Shown here one piece after another: positions 1 to 10,649 of a stretch of 64,000 nt of DNA. The stretch's first letter is position 1; every line of letters begins with the position of its first letter. The DNA comes from Cyclaneusma minus (taxonomy: Eukaryota > Ascomycota > Leotiomycetes > Marthamycetales > Marthamycetaceae): the NCBI GenBank assembly GCA_037179335.1, contig JAKZHN010000014.1, forward strand, positions 62,001-126,000, given 5' to 3'. The translations under genes were made by a program, and so were the position numbers. The notes beneath the pieces were generated by a model that was not told the origin of the DNA, made no database searches, and was given only the letters and a program-made list of their open reading frames with translations.

Positions 1-268
1 CTTGTTGTTCGAGGGTGGGCTTGGAGAGTGCTAGGGTGGGCGGTGCTTCGAAGCCGAGCTTGGGCCCTTTGGTTTCGGCGTCATAGTTACGGCCGGAGAG
101 ATGGAGCCTGGCGACGTCTGGTTCTTCGGGAGCAGAGGGCTCGGAGACGTGCGCGACGGGTTCTTCTTCGGAGGGCTCGTCGGGTTGTTTGCGTTTTAGG
201 GATTTGAGCTTTGCGAGGCGCGCTTTGCGCTCGTCTGCTGCTGCGCCGAGCGTGGTGTGAGATGACAT
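1..268 (-). CDS. cwf18: Cwf18/CCDC12-like pre-mRNA splicing factor, 5' part only
   Basis: Reads from an ATG at 268 leftward off the window edge, so only the N-terminal 89 codons are present. The visible protein begins MSSHTTLGAAADERKARLAK and is followed by a Lys/Arg-rich run and an acidic Glu/Pro stretch. The segment DERKARLAKLKSLKRK is typical of the Cwf18 family (human CCDC12), small proteins of the spliceosomal NineTeen complex-associated set. The nuclear splicing role is from family knowledge; what is seen is the start, the charged helix and the uninterrupted frame. It is divergent from the FSH1-type gene, with about 650 bp between the two starts. No intron is visible in this part. The main uncertainty is the missing C-terminus. 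Confidence 0.72.
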   Translation of the reverse strand, partial: MSSHTTLGAAADERKARLAKLKSLKRKQPDEPSEEEPVAHVSEPSAPEEPDVARLHLSGRNYDAETKGPKLGFEAPPTLALSKPTLEQQ

Positions 269-918
269 TGTGGATGTGTCAAATTTCCATGAGATGGTAT
301 GGTAAGAAGGGTGTTGTTGGTTTTTGAGTTTTTGAGAGCAGGCTCGCAAGCTCGCAAGGTCGTCTCGTCGTCACCTTCACTTCTCAGCCTCGCAGATTCA
401 GAGTACTCGAGTATTTCATGGCCGTGCGTGCATTTTGAGTACAAGCCCAGTCGTCTTTGCTCCAGTCCTATGAAATCTCAGCCTGCTGGATTCTTCAAGA
501 TTACTGATGCGGCTACATGCATTCCGAGATCGTTTGCAAGCATTCACATGTTCTGAAAACTCGGAGAGATGTCCGCCCATCAACCTCTCCCGATTCCGAG
601 AACCTGGTTCGAACGGCTTTCTAGTCGAAGGCTAAAGTCCTGGAGATCTTATCGTACATGTAAATCTGCTTCTCTACCAAGCTTTGGTATTTGGAATACC
701 TTCGATTTTCGAAACCATCTACAATACGTTCTACCTTAAGACTGGAGACCCTATACTACTGCATATATCCCCGACTCGAATCCGACCCTACTCAAGCTGA
801 CAGTAGCGGGGAACAGGTGCAATTGGTGTGATCAGCCCGGCGGAGTCCGTAAATCAGCTTCTTGCACATGTACTCACCAACTTCCCTGTCTGCCATCTTC
901 AGCATCTAGGTCGGAACC
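269..918. other. Divergent intergenic region, cwf18 / FSH1-type gene
   Basis: About 650 bp between two divergent starts, serving as promoter and 5' UTR for both genes. It holds one copy of the palindrome TACATGTA (655-662). Short open frames cover it but show no family signature. I see no RNA gene or repeat. Confidence 0.6.
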
Positions 919-1821
919 ATGAGATTCCTGTGTCTCCACGGAAGAGGCACCAGCGCGTACATCTTCAGATCGCAAACTGGTATGCTTGTGCTGACTGCTG
1001 CCTTCCCGCTCCTCCAAAGCTACCCGCAATGGCTGACCACGTCCACAGCCTCATTCCGCTTCAAGCTCGAACACGACGACGTAACCTTTGAATTTGTCGA
1101 CGCCCCATTCCCCTCTTCTCCCGCCCCCGATATTCCCCTATTTTACCCCGAGCCGTATTTCTCATTCTACCCCGAAAACTCGATTGCGTCTGTTCACAGC
1201 GCCAACGAGTGGCTCCAGCGAAAACTCGATACCGATGGACCATACGATGGCTTGATGGGATTCTCTCAGGGCTGCGCTGTCATCTCGAGCTATATATTAT
1301 ACCACCAGAAGAACTCGCCGCAGAAGCCGCTGCCATTCAAGACTGCCATCTTCATCTGCGGCGGCGTGCCGCTCGGTGTCCTGGAAGATCTCGGAGTGAC
1401 GGTGCCGCAAGAAATGCACGATCTGGATGAGAAGACTCGAGTAGGACTTGCAACGGCAGCCGCTGCTATCAACTCCATGTCGAGTAACGGGGAATCTCGA
1501 TGGGTGGGACCCAATGGGCAGAAAATCGCAGAGAAACCGGATACAGCGAAGGCGCTCGAAGCAGACACGATGTTCGGCGTGGACTTCCTGAACATACCCA
1601 AGGAGCTTCTGATCAAGATCCCTACGGCGCATATTTTCGGGTACAAGGATCCGAGGTATTCTTCCAGCTTGCAGTTAGCGAGGTTATGCGAACCGCGAAT
1701 CAGAAAGGCCTTTGACACCGGCGGTGGACATGAGATTCCAAGGGGCAAAGAAGTCTCGGAAACTATTGCAGATTTGGTCAGATGGACTGCGGGCATGTCG
1801 GGCAAGGGGGCCGGCTACTAG
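919..1821 (+). CDS. FSH1-family serine hydrolase
   Basis: Alpha/beta hydrolase of the FSH (family of serine hydrolases) type. The N-terminus MRFLCLHGRGTSAYIF has the family's LCLHG oxyanion-hole strand. The nucleophile elbow GFSQG, Asp in GYKDPR and His in GGGHEIPR supply a triad near residues 93, 221 and 248 of the spliced protein. The whole 903-nt frame is open, but I infer an intron at 980-1048: donor GTATGC, branch GGCTGACC, acceptor CCACAG, 69 nt. Removing it restores the usual FSH sequence RSQTASFRFKLEHD and gives 277 aa; reading through adds 23 atypical residues. Exons are 919-979 and 1049-1821. Substrate is unknown; fungal relatives include cytosolic carboxylesterases and enzymes of secondary metabolism. 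No biosynthetic neighbours are present. Confidence 0.85.
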   Translation: MRFLCLHGRGTSAYIFRSQTGMLVLTAAFPLLQSYPQWLTTSTASFRFKLEHDDVTFEFVDAPFPSSPAPDIPLFYPEPYFSFYPENSIASVHSANEWLQRKLDTDGPYDGLMGFSQGCAVISSYILYHQKNSPQKPLPFKTAIFICGGVPLGVLEDLGVTVPQEMHDLDEKTRVGLATAAAAINSMSSNGESRWVGPNGQKIAEKPDTAKALEADTMFGVDFLNIPKELLIKIPTAHIFGYKDPRYSSSLQLARLCEPRIRKAFDTGGGHEIPRGKEVSETIADLVRWTAGMSGKGAGY

Positions 1822-2850
1822 TAAGGAGTATGGAGAGTTTCCGGGACGGCGAAGCGAGTCCAGCCTACATGTATAGATTCAAGTTTACGGAACAGATAGA
1901 CTACGATTTAAACTTTGGCTAGACATATCCATCAAGCTTCTGTCGCACCGAAGGATGGTGTAGTACACGAAGAAGGGCCAGAGAACATGTAGAGGCGGTG
2001 GATGAAAATGGCGACGGTGGAGGTTGGTCTGTGGATTATGCCATTCATCCGTGTATGTAGGCATGTACAAACTGCGAAGACACCACCACACCATCATGTT
2101 TCTATCCCGACTTCCAACTGCTGGACAAACGTCGTTCCTCGTGGAAATGCGCCCGGGAAATGCAATAAAAATAAAAACAACTGACAACTGCACGACAGCA
2201 TCATACATGTACTTAAGTCCGAGAATTAATTAAATAGCGTCACCCACACGTGTTCGGCAACTCTCATGTTCGGGTCAGGGCCGAGCAGGACTTGAAGAAT
2301 TGCTTTTTCTCTCCGAGTCTGGAAGCTCGACTGACAACATGGACCACCATCAGGCAGATGGCAAATCTTATTCGATGCGCAAGCCGCCACATCACAGCAT
2401 TTATTTTCCACTCGACGCCTAAACGAATACAGAAGGCTGAAGCTTAAGGGGCAGCCTCTGCAGCCCTGTACTCTGTTTTGTGTGCGGTGTACCGAGTCGA
2501 CGGCAAGCTTTCCCCGGGCCTGATATCCAGCCTCGCAGATCAAGAAGGTAGACCGGTCTCTTCTCTCAAGCATAATGGCTAGCACTAAGTCGTCTCCGTA
2601 CAACTGACCAGGGTATGTTTCATGACGCTCTTGCGTTGCTGTCGAACCTTGTCTGCTCATTTTCGACCGTCTGCGTTGGCCTCACGATGTGTCAATGACA
2701 GCCTCTCTATTACATCTAGCACGATCATACCGCTGTAATAAAGCCTAGTTCGTATGTTTCTTTTTCATTCAGTGGATATAAGGAGGTAGGCCTTCCCCAA
2801 TCATCTCGCCCATTACAGTTGTTTGACCAAGTCTTTCTCTCTCAACAGCC
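1822..2850. other. Intergenic region upstream of the phytase-like gene
   Basis: About 1 kb between two genes on the same strand. It contains two TACATGTA palindromes (1866-1873 and 2204-2211) and an AT-rich stretch near 2160-2235. A TATA-like TATAAG at 2777-2782 lies about 70 bp before the next ATG. A 144-codon antisense frame (2226-2660) has no recognisable domain and I do not call it a gene. Confidence 0.55.
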
Positions 2851-4410
2851 ATGTTCTTGCAATCCCTTTCCACGGTGCTCTATGCCAGCACTGTCTTTGC
2901 TAAAGCCTATGTCCACAAGACCGTCTGCAACGACAAGACATACACCTACAACGAGCTTGCTGGCTATGGCCTGATATCAGGCGACGCCCGAGATGAGTTC
3001 GGAGACACAATTGGTGGCATTGGAAGCTCCATCGCATTGGAGAGGTCTTCGTGGAGAAAGCTGGAGAATGGCAGCTACGCTGGAGTTGTCTGGACTGCCC
3101 CTGACAGAGGCTGGAATACTGAAGGCACGCTGAACTACCAACCGAGAATTCACAAGTTTGAGTTCGTCCTTATCCCCAAACCACATGCAACAAAAAAGCA
3201 CCCTTCTGGAAACAACCTCTTCTTCACCTACAAAGAGTCCATTCGCTTTTACGGCCCAGACGGAACTCCTTGCACAAGCCTGGATGCCGATGCTACCGGT
3301 CACCTCTCCTATCCTGGCTTCCCAGACCTACCGGTCTCCACATACACTGGCGATGGCTTTGGTGGATCTGGCCGCCAACATCAACGGATCCCGGTAGACC
3401 CCGAGGGGCTTGTTCTGGCCTCAGATGGGACATTTTGGATTTCAGATGAATACGGTCCCTATGTCTATCACTTCAACCTGTCTGGCGTCATGATCAATGC
3501 TATTCGACCTGTCGACGCCATCATCCCTATGCGAAACGGAACCGAGTCCTTTTCGTCTGATTCTCCAGCATACTATAACAATCATGGAATGGGTCACCAT
3601 GTCTATCCACCAGACAACCCGACTGGACGTGACAACAACCATGGCTTCGAGGGGCTGAGTTTTGCCGGCGACGAATCATCACTCTACTTTTTGCTCCAAG
3701 CTGCTTGCAACCAAGAAGGAGGCTTGCACAAGCAAACCGAGCGTTACTCCCGTCTACTCAAATACAGCATTGCCGATCCTGAACATCCAACATACGAGGG
3801 GGAGTTCGTGGTTCCTCTGCCTCTGTACGAAGACCCGATAGCCAAAAAGAAGAAGAATCCCAAGTCTACCGGCATGTCGGAGATTATGTACGTCAGTGGT
3901 TCACAGTTCTTGATTCTAGCCAGAGACTCCAGTGTCGGACGCTTCCAGAAGAACACCAAATCCACATACCGCCACGCCGATGTCTTCGACATTTCAAAAG
4001 CAACAAACATTAAGGGCGATGTCTTTGACACCTTCAATGGCAGTATCGCGACGGACGACGGCGTGCTAGACCCCAACATCACGCCAGCAGAGTATTGTTC
4101 TTTCCTCGACTTCAACATCAACAGCCAACTCAAGAGATTCGGAGTCCACAACGGCGGCAAGAACGATACACGCCTTCTGAACGAAAAATGGGAGTCATTG
4201 GATTTTGTACCTGTGGATGGCAAGGATGGTGCCGATGGCGAGTACTTCTTGTTTACTATAAGCGATAATGATTTTGTCACGCAGAAGGGGAGGCTGAACG
4301 ATGGTAACTTCCACTACAAGGACGAAACGGGTGTTACTCTGGACAATCAAGCGTTGGTTTTCCAAGTGTCGATGCCGGTTGGGTCGACGCCACTACGAGT
4401 TGATCTCTAG
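2851..4410 (+). CDS. Secreted phytase-like esterase (PF13449-type)
   Basis: Single-exon 519-aa protein. It starts with a hydrophobic secretion signal of about 17-18 residues ending near TVFA/KAY. The rest matches the esterase-like domain of phytase-like proteins, a beta-propeller fold: blocks include GIGSSIALER, APDRGWNT, DPEGLVLASDGTFWISDEYG, HGFEGLSFAGDES and the C-terminal SDNDFVTQ. The DPEGL and ISDEYGP motifs are the strongest family marks. Several N-glycosylation sequons (NGS, NLS, NGT) agree with passage through the secretory pathway. No GPI signal or transmembrane helix follows, so it is probably extracellular or wall-associated. Activity on phytate is not shown by the sequence; the family is mostly uncharacterised. 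A TATA-like element lies at 2777-2782. Confidence 0.85.
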   Translation: MFLQSLSTVLYASTVFAKAYVHKTVCNDKTYTYNELAGYGLISGDARDEFGDTIGGIGSSIALERSSWRKLENGSYAGVVWTAPDRGWNTEGTLNYQPRIHKFEFVLIPKPHATKKHPSGNNLFFTYKESIRFYGPDGTPCTSLDADATGHLSYPGFPDLPVSTYTGDGFGGSGRQHQRIPVDPEGLVLASDGTFWISDEYGPYVYHFNLSGVMINAIRPVDAIIPMRNGTESFSSDSPAYYNNHGMGHHVYPPDNPTGRDNNHGFEGLSFAGDESSLYFLLQAACNQEGGLHKQTERYSRLLKYSIADPEHPTYEGEFVVPLPLYEDPIAKKKKNPKSTGMSEIMYVSGSQFLILARDSSVGRFQKNTKSTYRHADVFDISKATNIKGDVFDTFNGSIATDDGVLDPNITPAEYCSFLDFNINSQLKRFGVHNGGKNDTRLLNEKWESLDFVPVDGKDGADGEYFLFTISDNDFVTQKGRLNDGNFHYKDETGVTLDNQALVFQVSMPVGSTPLRVDL

Positions 4411-4800
4411 GGTGTTATTATATAGCGACTAGGGAAAGTTTTGATAATAGATAGTCATACGCCCGGTCATGACAATATCATACGCAGAAGCCACTGCAAA
4501 GCATCTGTACAAGAAGACTTAGACAGAGGAATTGAGGAGAGTCCGGAGTGAAGCCGTATTGTAATCTACCTAAGAAATTTCTGGCACTCGTTCGATAGTC
4601 AGTGCTCTATGTAGTAACGAATAATCATAGACAATGCTTGAATATCACCCCAATTACGGATCTCGGTAGACGCCAATTTGAAGACGCCCAAGTATCCAAC
4701 CAAGCACATGTGAAAAGAATAAACACAAATCACGCGAAAAAGTCTGGCCTAGCATCTTGCTCGTGTAGTACATAAGAATAGATAAGTAGCAAAAATGTCT
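4411..4800. other. 3' flank of the phytase-like gene
   Basis: About 390 bp, AT-rich, between the phytase-like gene and the convergent tRNA gene. It carries the 3' UTR. No further gene or repeat was recognised. Confidence 0.5.
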
Positions 4801-4808
4801 AAAAAAAA
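4801..4808 (-). terminator. RNA polymerase III T-run terminator of tRNA-Asp
   Basis: Eight T residues on the minus strand, starting 4 nt after the 3' end of the tRNA gene. This is a standard Pol III stop signal. Confidence 0.8.
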
Positions 4809-4811
4809 TGT

Positions 4812-4904
4812 CTCCTCGACGGGGAGTCGAACCCCGGTCTCCCGCGACTTGTTATCTCTTACAAGATTGACAAGCGGAAATCATGACCGTTAGACCATCG
4901 GGGA
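4812..4904 (-). tRNA. tRNA-Asp (anticodon GUC) with a 21-nt intron
   Basis: Read on the minus strand, all cloverleaf parts are present: acceptor TCCCCGA/TCGAGGA with discriminator G, D-arm with GTCTAACGGTCATGA, anticodon stem TCCGC/GCGGG, and T-arm CGGGG-TTCGACT-CCCCG. The anticodon loop reads TTGTCA then a 21-nt intron (4847-4867) then C, so the intron follows position 37 as expected for eukaryotic nuclear tRNAs. The intron can itself pair (TTGT with ACAA). Mature length is 72 nt without CCA, and G73 fits aspartate identity. Acceptor pair 4:69 is a C-A mismatch, the only flaw seen. A T8 run follows the 3' end. Confidence 0.92.
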
Positions 4905-5704
4905 AGTAGAGCCGAGTGGGTTCTGATGGTGATTGGATGCCGAAAAAGGTCAGGACCAGAATTATATCACAAAACTAGCTACTATTATCCACGATTTTGA
5001 GAAATAAAGACCTTATTTTGGGGGATTGCAATTGATGCGGCAAAGAATTAAAAGCCGGGACTCGATTCAATCCAAATTTGCAGTCATACAGCGATGTTTA
5101 GACTCCGCTCTAGCGATGCAGTGAATTGTTTTAAGCTCATGGATGATGTCGATCAAGCGATCCGATCTGCTGCACGTGGGTCGAGGGCTCAAAGCTGCGG
5201 CAGATGACGTCGAGCCAAGCTCCTGAAAACAAGAGATTGAGGCCTGCTAAATCAGTCCACTGAGGTCACCACAGCTGGACTCCAGCAGGCAAGCGTCCCT
5301 TGTGCTCCCATCTGGACCTTCCTCAGCTCCAATTGCAAGCTCGCATTGCGATCCTGTTTGTTGAAAGGTGGACCTCTTGTCTTGAAGCCTCACACTACCA
5401 ATTCCGCTAACTTGCTACATACCTTCTCCTCCATCCCCCCTCGTTTCTGTTCTACCTCTCCGTTTCCTGTTTCTCTCTTCTCTCCGTTTCCCAATTGCTA
5501 CGGCTTTGCTCTTTTGCAGACAAAGGCACCACCGACGGGTACCATCGCTCGTTGGCGTGAGGTCGACCAAATTCTACCTCATACTGCTTTGTTCTCTCTT
5601 CCTCCCTTAACCCTACGCAGTCAAGACCTCGATCTTGCTGCGAAAGGAACCGGCGCTGCCACCGCTACTATTTCCTATCTGCGCGGTGACAAGTATCCGC
5701 CATC
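4905..5704. other. Promoter / 5' UTR region of mug190
   Basis: 800 bp between the tRNA and the mug190 ATG. The last 300 bp (about 5400-5700) are strongly pyrimidine-rich on the plus strand, with many TTCTCT and CCTC runs, as in fungal core promoters and leaders. No other gene was seen. Confidence 0.55.
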
Positions 5705-8700
5705 ATGTCTGACGATGCAAAGCAAGGGCCGGGTGGCCATTATTCGGCCAGAAATCCCATTCCCAACATCCAGAAGTTCATTGAGAACATGGATTCCGAC
5801 AAGAAGGAGCGAGACGCACGTATTGACGCAGACTTGAGGGCCAAGCAGCAGTCTGGTGGCGAGGCCAAGGATCATGTCCAAGGCCAGCCCACCGGCGTCG
5901 AGGGGTCCCGCAAAGAGGTCACCGACCCGACCACTGGCAAGACCGTCACCATCGAAGACGTCAACGCCGACTTCATGAAGGCGGTTGAAGAACCACAGGT
6001 TCGTGCCCGAAGCCATACAGCTGGCCATATTTACTGACATTGGATACAGCTTTCCGTGCCAAACGCTAATCTCGCCAAAGACACTGTAAGTACTTGTCTT
6101 ATAACAAGTGGAATGAATTGATTTTGACATCTGGCAGACGGCGCAGACAACTTCGGCACAATCCGGCGAAGAATATCGAAACAACCAAGACATCACAGCA
6201 CCCCCAGATCCCGTCGAGCCTGGAAGCACATCAGATGTCCCTATTCATGGCGAAAAGACGAACATTCTGTTTCACCCAACGCCCTCCATCTCGTACGAGC
6301 CCATGTACGCTGCAATTGAACAGAGGACGAACATACTATGTATTGGTGTCTTGGCCGCCATTATCGTCCTCGGTAAGATGTTTGGTGGGGCGCTCTATGG
6401 TATGATCCCGCTGGCTATGTGTGTATCATCTGGAATCTATCTATGGATGAAGAATGTCGTGCGGAGTGGCCGCGAAATGGAGTGGCAGAGCGAGAAAGAG
6501 AGAGGTCAAATGGTAAGCATTCTAGCTAATTCCTAGAGACTTGGTACTCACTCCGTACGCAGGCGACTGCCAACCTTATCCCGGAATCCGTCGAATGGAT
6601 GAACTCTCTCCTGGGCATTGTTTGGGGTCTCATAGATCCTGAAATGTTTGCCTCCGTCGCAGACACGTTGGAAGATGTCATGCAAGCATCCGTACCCGGT
6701 GTCATCGAGAACGTGCGAGTCGCCGAGATCAATCAAGGAAGCAATCCTATCAGGATCCTCAGCGTACGCGCGCTACCAGATGGGCATGTGCAAGAGATGA
6801 AGGATGATGCTCACCGGCAAAACGAGAAGAGCAAGGATCCGCAAGAACTGGCTGCCGATGAGGAAGGTGGTGATTATTACAACCTCGAATGCTCTTTTGC
6901 TTATCATGCCGCGCCATCCGGAATACAGGTTTCCTCAAAAGCCAGCAACATGCATATGCAGCTTGTCTTCTACCTTGGAATCAAAGGCCTTTTCGGCGTG
7001 CCTCTTCCAGTCTGGGTAGAGTTGAAAGGACTTGTTGGGACCGTTCGTCTCCGACTTCAGATGTCCCCTGAGCCGCCATTTCTCAAGGCATTGACATTCA
7101 CACTTATGGGTCTCCCAAAGGTTGAGGCTGGGTGTGTCCCGATGTTTAAGACAGGTGTCAATCTCCTTAACTTGCCTCTGATCTCGAAATTCGTCAATTA
7201 TGCGATAGCAGCAGCAGCCAACGAATACGTGGCGCCCAAGTCAATGACGCTGGACATGGGCAAAATGCTTGTGGGAGATGACATCCAAAAGGATGTGGAA
7301 GCTCTTGGCATTCTGTGGATACGCATTCACAAGGCTGTCGGTCTTAGTAAACAGGACCGCCGCGGTTCTGGCGGTGGTGGGAGTGATCCTTATATCACCA
7401 TCAGCTTTTCGAAATACGGTAAACCAATGTACTGTACCCGTGTCATCCAAGACGACCTCAATCCAATCTGGGAAGAGACTTGCGCCATACTTGTTACCCC
7501 CGACCTGATCAAGGTTGATGAGCAATTGTCAGTGGAACTTTGGGATTCGGATAGAAGCACTGCCGACGACGTGGTTGGGAAGGTTGAACTTTCCATGCAA
7601 AAGATGATTCAACACCCTGGAAAGATGTATCCGCAGGTTTCCAAACTGCAAGGAATGGATGCCGACAGTGAGATGCCGGGCGAGCTTCATTGGGAAGTGG
7701 GCTACTTTGGAAAACCCCAATTCCGCCCTGCACTTAGGACTTCAGGAAAGGATGTGAATCTGCCGGACGAGTTGAAAGACCACCAAGCCCTACAGGATGA
7801 CAAGGGCTCTCTTGACAATGCCGAAGAAGACGCCGTCGTCCACACCCCGCCCGATCCATTGTGGCCAAGCGGAATTTGCAGCGTCATTATTCATCAAATA
7901 GTCAACCTTGAGCTTCAAAACATGCAAGGGAGTGACGGGAAGCGCAAAGGTCGAGAATTTGAGCCTGCAAAGCCGGCGGGAGAGAACACGGATGAAGAAG
8001 CTAAAGAGCTCCCGAGTAGTTACTGTACTGTTCTGTTTAATGATGAGCTGGTCTTCCGGAGTCGAGCAAAGGTGGTCAGTAGCAAGCCCATCTTCAATGC
8101 GGGGACTGAAAGATTCATGAGAGATTGGCGCTCTGGCATTGTCACAATTACAGTTCGCGACCAGAGGCAACGAGAACACGACCCTATTCTGGGTGTCATT
8201 CCACTGAAGCTATCGGACATCCTCCAGACTAGCTCACAAGTAACCAGATGGTACCCCTTGGATGGGGGCATTGGCTTTGGTCGCGCTCGAGTTTCTCTTC
8301 TGTTCCGAAGCATTGAGACACGCCTTCCGCCTCAGCAGCTCGGCTGGGATGTTGGCACTTTTGAGTTCATTTCGGACAAGATACTGGCGCTGAATTACAC
8401 GTCCAATACCAAACTGAAGATGCGAACGGGCGGAAGCTCTGGGAAAATCTCACGTACTCAATGCCGAAAGCTAGAGGAGGGCGATGGGATCTTCTGGGAC
8501 ATTGCAAAGAAGGATGGCAAGCACAACGTCAGACTTCCTGTGCGATATCGATACCGCTCGCCTGTCGTTTTCGAATTCCACACTGCGGGTAAGCGGGAAG
8601 CCGATGCGTATGCGGTGATCTGGCTCCACCATCTCATCGACAATCAAGAAGAAAATCTCAACATTCCTATCTGGAAAACCGACAAGGGGATGCGTTTGAC

Positions 8701-9579
8701 ACAGAACTACATTACAGAAGAAAACTTCAACAGCATCCCAGATATCAAGATCGAGGAGGTTGGCCGTCTGCAATTCCGCTGCAGATTCAAGGCCGGTACC
8801 GACGAGGACCATGCCCACTTCGTGACCGACGATGAATCTCGTGAGACACAAGAAACATGGGAGGCTTGCCATACTGAAGGTGTTCGAAGGACTATAGTCA
8901 CCAAAGAGCTTCCCGCCGCTACCGAGAAACTGCACGAACAGTCACTCACTCAGGGTAGAGATGTCCTTGCTCAAGCCGACGAGGACGAAAAGAAGAAATG
9001 GATAGCCAAAGATGGGACAGATTGGAGTGGTGCATTTGGTCAAGACCCAGCTGAGTATGCTGATCTGATATACGGTTCTAGCAGACGTCACATTCCTAAC
9101 TTCTCTAGCGCTGCTCGCCAGAGTGACAGTAACAATTCCAAGGCCAACTTAAACGAGGACATGGGTGAGGCTATTGACGACGAGGATGATTACTCCAGTG
9201 ATTCCTCGAGCGACCTTGGAATTCACGATGGTTCTAACGGCAGCCAGTTCCAGAAAGACCACAGTAACGACACAACTGATGGCACCGCGGGCGAGGGTAA
9301 GGAGGTCACCACAACCGATGATTCGCATTCCAAGAACCCTTTCAAGCAGCTCAAGGAGTACCAGAAGAGCAAGAAGACCCTGCATCGCAAACATCAAGGT
9401 TTGGCCTCATGGAAGCCTATACGCAACGCTACATTCGCATATGATGAAGCCAAGTATGCTGTGCGACGAACCCTCCACAAGGGGCAACTGAGCGGCAGAT
9501 CACCAGTAAGTCTTGCAGGTTTCGCAACTGAGCGAGAGCTAACTTTGGATAGGATGTCGAAACCGAGACGGGTGCATAA
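5705..9579 (+). CDS. mug190: Mug190-like protein: membrane anchor, SMP-like region, two C2 domains
   Basis: Five exons: 5705-5998, 6050-6085, 6138-6512, 6563-9505 and 9553-9579 give 1224 aa. All junctions keep frame; branch sites such as TACTGAC and GCTAAC precede the acceptors. The N-terminus is soluble and charged. A hydrophobic hairpin lies at about residues 174-215. A lipid-transfer-like (SMP-type) region follows, then C2 domains at about 485-585 (SDPYITISF ... LNPIWEE) and 672-790, and an acidic/Ser-rich tail. This order matches Mug190 and resembles tricalbins/extended synaptotagmins, so a role at ER-plasma membrane contacts with lipid transport is a reasonable inference. The last intron (9506-9552) is a multiple of neither frame nor stop: reading through it gives a spurious C-terminus, whereas splicing gives the short end DVETETGA. 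Exon 2 is only 36 nt. Confidence 0.88.
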
Positions 9580-10649
9580 GGTGCACAATTTCCATGGTTC
9601 TTGCGTTCTTGGTGGTTTTCTAGCGTTTCCAGCACACTTCGGGCGAAGTGGCGGATGGCTGGCTGAGGCACTCAAAATTCTTTTATCAAATAATCAGACT
9701 TGAACATGTGCCGACTGCCGACGATTCCAACGATGCCACGGGAACGGGGGGTATGGTTTGGGGCATGGAGTGAGGGCCAGGGACTCGGGACTGTGTATAT
9801 GTAATCAAATTGTAAACCTCCAAATAACCTACGATTGATATCCCTCAAGCCATCCTGACTTGCTGATTTGTGAGTTGTGAAGATGCATTGTTCTACTTCA
9901 CCAGAAGCACTATAGTCACTGTAAGAGAATGCCTGTTCTCGGTCCTAAAACATTTAATGAACCACCAGCGGGTTAAATCAAGGGGTTCATAAGAGTTATT
10001 AGCTGTTGTCCCTGCAGAAACTATAGGGGCTTGCTACATTAATTGCTTCCTGAATCCTGGGTTTCAGCTAAAACTCATTAGGGGAAACTTTGCTTTTTTA
10101 CCACGTTTTTAGATGAATTCGTCAATTCGAGGCTTTCATTCCAAGGCATAACAACATCTTGCAGTTGTTAGCAGGCACCCCTTTTGGTTTATCCCACCTC
10201 GGTCACGGTGAACTACCTGGGATAATCACAATTACCGAATATATTCCTAATTGCCTATTCACAAGATTCCTGATCACTTGGAATATTCCTAATAATCTAG
10301 AAATCTCCCAATCACCTTGAAATTTTAACTGCCTCTGATCACTTGGGCCTGGGATGTTCTTAGCATGGCCATGGAGACGAATTATAACCTGGGAGGCGAT
10401 CTAGCGCATCCCTAGTTATACGATTGGAGCAAATCAAAGGTGGTCGACATAGGCGGATGCTGGTCAGGCTTCTGACTCCTGAGCTTGAAGTGGTTAACCG
10501 TCATGCCACGTTTTCACTTCAGAATCTGACAGGTAGATGATGGCTCTGATAGTATCAACATATTGAATAATAGACCACGCTTTGCACTGGCTAAAATCGC
10601 TGATACCAACCATGACATTAAGGGTATAGTTACAAACAGAAAAATACAG
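9580..10649. other. Convergent intergenic region with degenerate short repeats
   Basis: About 1.07 kb between the 3' ends of mug190 and dynactin p150. The part from 10215 to 10350 is AT-rich and built of degenerate ~20-bp units with a CTTGG core (GATCACTTGG at 10272-10281 and again at 10337-10346; see the separate entry). No coding frame of note. Confidence 0.6.
10215..10350. repeat. Degenerate ~20-bp repeat patch A (CTTGG core)
   Basis: Successive stretches begin CCT or CCC and run AATTG, GATCACTTGG, AATAATCTAG and AATCACCTTGA, each followed by an AT-rich AATATT/AATTTT tail. Unit spacing is about 19-23 bp. Similar patches occur at 34835-34985, 45930-46105 and 59085-59175. Confidence 0.45.

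Noticed and set aside
2226..2660. 144-codon ATG-initiated frame on the minus strand
   Set aside because: Cys/Arg-rich chance-like sequence with no domain, no splice or promoter support, lying in the upstream region of the phytase-like gene.
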